From the NCBI GenBank assembly GCA_946221975.1, contig CAMIGT010000035.1, positions 1-8,474 of the forward strand: 8,474 nucleotides of DNA. The letters are read 5' to 3'. The first letter of the stretch is position 1; the number at the start of each line of letters is the position of its first letter. Under the pieces are notes generated by a model. It saw only the letters and a list, made by a program, of their open reading frames with translations. It did not search any database and was not told the DNA's origin. Positions 6,655-8,474 of this stretch are shown one piece after another. The translations under genes and the position numbers were made by a program. Source of the stretch: an uncultured Blastococcus sp. (GTDB taxonomy: Bacteria > Actinomycetota > Actinomycetes > Mycobacteriales > Antricoccaceae).

Positions 6655-7413
6655 ATGACGCAGCCAGCAATCGCAGTGCGGGATCTGCAGAAGTCGTACG
6701 GCGACGTCTCGGTCCTACGCGGCGTCGACTTCGCCGTCGGCGCAGGCAGTATCTACGCGCTGCTCGGCGCCAACGGCGCAGGTAAGACGACGGTGGTGAG
6801 AATCTTGTCGACCCTGCTCCGCGCCGATGCGGGCACGGCGCTGATCGCCGGGTACGACGTGGGCGCCGACCCGGAGAGGGTGCGCGAGACGATCAGCCTG
6901 ACCGGTCAGTTCGCCGCGGTCGACGAGATCCTGACCGGCCGCGAGAACCTTGTGCTCGTGGCACGGCTGCGGCACCTACCCGGCCCGGAAAAGATCGCCG
7001 ATGATCTGCTCGCGCGGTTCTCGCTCACCGAGGCCGGCCGGCGGCGCGCGGCGACGTACTCCGGCGGCATGCGGCGCCGACTCGACATCGCGATGAGCCT
7101 GATCGGCGACCCTGCGGTGATCTTCCTCGACGAGCCGACGACCGGCCTCGACCCGCAGGCTCGCCTCGAGGTGTGGGACGCGGTCCGTGAGCTGGCCGGC
7201 AAGGGCACCACCGTCCTGCTCACCACCCAGTACCTGGAGGAGGCCGAACAGCTCGCCGACAAGATCGCGATCCTCAATGACGGCCGGATCATCGTCGAAG
7301 GCGACCTCGCCAAACTTAAGGCGCTGCTGCCGCCGGCGAAGGTCGAGTACGTCGAGAAGCAGCCGACCCTCGAAGAGGTCTTCCTCTCGATCGTTGGCAC
7401 GAAGGGGGCCTGA
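6655..7413 (+). CDS. ABC exporter ATPase, DrrA-like
   Basis: 252 residues forming one ABC ATPase domain. In order: Walker A GANGAGKT (38-45), Q-loop glutamine in LTGQFAAVDEILTG (Q85), signature YSGGMRRRLDIA (135-146), Walker B VIFLDEPTTGLD (155-166). The switch position is glutamine (LLTTQYLEEAEQL, Q192) instead of histidine, as known in the DrrA daunorubicin-resistance branch. The C-terminal PTLEEVFLSIVG (237-248) is the DrrA-type tail motif. At 252 residues it lacks the longer C-terminal region of classical DrrA proteins of about 310-330. The protein works at the inner face of the membrane, powering the permease encoded next. GGAGG at 6642-6646 lies 8 nt before the ATG. The exported compound is unknown; drug or lipid export is the usual role. 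Confidence 0.92.
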   Translation: MTQPAIAVRDLQKSYGDVSVLRGVDFAVGAGSIYALLGANGAGKTTVVRILSTLLRADAGTALIAGYDVGADPERVRETISLTGQFAAVDEILTGRENLVLVARLRHLPGPEKIADDLLARFSLTEAGRRRAATYSGGMRRRLDIAMSLIGDPAVIFLDEPTTGLDPQARLEVWDAVRELAGKGTTVLLTTQYLEEAEQLADKIAILNDGRIIVEGDLAKLKALLPPAKVEYVEKQPTLEEVFLSIVGTKGA

Positions 7414-7416
7414 GTC

Positions 7417-8178
7417 ATGGCTACCCACGTCATCTCCGACACGACGACGCTGCTCGGCCGCTCGCTCAAGCACATCACGCGCAGCGTCGACACGATCGTC
7501 ACCACCGCGGTCATGCCGATCGCGATGATGCTGATCTTCGTCTACGTCTTCGGCGGTGCGATCCGCACCGGCTCAGCCGAGTACGTCGACTACTTGCTGC
7601 CCGGCATCCTGCTGATCACGATCGCGTCCGGCATTTCCTATACGGCACTGCGACTTTTCACCGACATGAGCGGGGGACTGGTCGAACGCTTCCAGTCGAT
7701 GCCGATCGCGCGATCGGCCGTGCTGTGGGCGCAGGTGCTCACCAGCATGGTCGCCAACGTGGTGTCGCTGCTCGTCGTACTTGCCGTCGCGTTCCTCATG
7801 GGGTTCCGCACGAGTGCGGGGATCGGCGCGTGGCTCGCGGTGATCGGGCTGCTGCTGCTCGTCACTCTCGCGCTGACCTGGGTCGCGGTCATCCCCGGGC
7901 TCACCGCCAAGTCGGTCGACGGCGCGGTCGCGTTCTCCTACCCGCTGATCTTCCTGCCGTTCGTCAGCTCGGCGTTCGTGCCGACCGACACGATGCCTGC
8001 CGCGGTGCGCTGGTTTGCCGAGCATCAGCCGGTCACGTCCATCGTCAATACGATCCGGGCGCTGTTTGCGCAGCAGCCGGTTGGCGGCGATATGTGGATC
8101 GCGATTGCCTGGTGCGTAGGCATTCTGGTAGTGGCGTACGTCGTCGGCATGCGCGTCTACCGCCGACGGATCGGGTAG
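7417..8178 (+). CDS. ABC-2 type exporter permease, DrrB-like
   Basis: 253 residues with about six membrane segments (roughly 27-47, 58-78, 103-128, 138-160, 170-188 and 226-247), the ABC-2 arrangement. Family marks include an amphipathic N-terminal stretch, VDYLLPGILLITIASGISYTA, ERFQSMPIARSAVLWAQ, and the conserved FVSSAFVPTDTMPAAVRWFAEHQPVT segment (182-207) before the last membrane span. It would form the transmembrane path of the exporter, probably as a dimer with two copies of the DrrA-like ATPase. The ATG lies 3 nt after the ATPase stop, with a G-rich AAGGGGG ribosome binding site inside the end of that gene, so the two are translationally coupled. Substrate unknown. Confidence 0.9.
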   Translation: MATHVISDTTTLLGRSLKHITRSVDTIVTTAVMPIAMMLIFVYVFGGAIRTGSAEYVDYLLPGILLITIASGISYTALRLFTDMSGGLVERFQSMPIARSAVLWAQVLTSMVANVVSLLVVLAVAFLMGFRTSAGIGAWLAVIGLLLLVTLALTWVAVIPGLTAKSVDGAVAFSYPLIFLPFVSSAFVPTDTMPAAVRWFAEHQPVTSIVNTIRALFAQQPVGGDMWIAIAWCVGILVVAYVVGMRVYRRRIG

Positions 8179-8192
8179 GGCACGCTGAGCAC

Positions 8193-8474
8193 ATGCTGAC
8201 GATCGGAGAGCTGGCGGCGTACGCCGGGGTGACCGTGCGCGCGGTGCGGCACTATCACGCGAAGGGCTGCTGCCCGAGCCCGAGCGCGACCATTCCGGAT
8301 ACCGGCGTTACGATGCGCGTGCGGTCGCCGACCTGATCAAGATCCGCACGCTGGCCGAGGCCGGCGTACCGCTGGCCCGGGTGCGCGAGCTGGTCGCTGC
8401 CAACGACGCGGAGTTTGCCGCGGCTACTCGTGAGATCGACCAGCGGCTCGCTGGAGAGATCAAACAACTGAAGC
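8193..8474 (+). pseudogene. MerR-family regulator, frameshifted, 3' end outside window
   Basis: The ATG at 8193 opens MLTIGELAAYAGVTVRAVRH then YHAKG, a canonical MerR helix-turn-helix. After G25 (8265-8267) the frame goes wrong and stops at TGA 8334-8336. Inserting one C after 8267 restores family sequence: LLPEPERDHSGYRRYDARAV, then DLIKIRTLAEAGVPLARVRE, LVAANDAEFAAATREID and QRLAGEIKQLK, open to the window end. A single base is thus missing, at what was probably GGGCCTG and now reads GGGCTG. The intact form would be a dimeric activator of the exporter operon, with a C-terminal ligand domain beyond the window. It lies 14 nt after the permease gene, so it is in the same operon. Either a recent mutation or a sequencing error could explain the break. 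Confidence 0.83.

Noticed and set aside
8193..8336. A genuine 47-residue MerR-like mini-protein
   Set aside because: Family sequence resumes in the adjacent frame directly after the break, which is better explained by a single lost base; a deliberately short protein would also not keep conserved downstream sequence.

Overview
The window is high-GC DNA that is almost completely coding. It uses GTG starts freely, has several promoters placed so close to start codons that transcripts would be leaderless, and encodes a mycobacterial-type dihydroxy-acid dehydratase, an XRE/MmyB regulator and a DrrA/DrrB-type exporter. Together these point to an actinobacterium. I cannot name the genus. No RNA gene, CRISPR array or insertion sequence was seen.

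Region 1 (1-3448) is a leftward operon and its control region. In transcription order it holds an IlvD-type dihydroxy-acid dehydratase, an ACS-family MFS transporter, and the start of a Tm-1-like/UPF0261 protein that runs off the left edge. It looks like an uptake-and-dehydration module for a small hydroxylated or carboxylated organic acid; the substrate cannot be read from sequence. A perfect 25-bp inverted repeat (3383-3407) lies between it and a divergent XRE/MmyB regulator (3449-4228). The repeat overlaps a candidate promoter on each strand, so the regulator probably controls both itself and the operon.

Region 2 (4225-6593) holds a LysR-type regulator, convergent with the MmyB gene and overlapping it by 4 bp. 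It is divergent from an aspartate/glutamate racemase-family gene. A perfect 19-bp palindrome with T-N11-A spacing separates the two starts. The LysR protein seems to lack about 20-25 residues at the beginning of its effector domain. A GNAT acetyltransferase follows the racemase, apparently from its own leaderless promoter.

Region 3 (6590-8474) is a drug-exporter-type operon: a DrrA-like ATPase, a DrrB-like ABC-2 permease, and a MerR-family regulator. The promoter has a long spacer containing a small dyad, as expected for MerR control. The MerR gene carries an apparent single-base deletion near 8267. The second reading frame continues the MerR homology to the window end, so the gene is either a fresh pseudogene or contains a sequencing error.

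I see no clearly unprecedented system. The items most worth checking are the MerR frameshift, the truncated LysR effector domain, the shared operator at 3383-3407, and the pairing of a dehydratase with a Tm-1-like protein and an organic-acid transporter.
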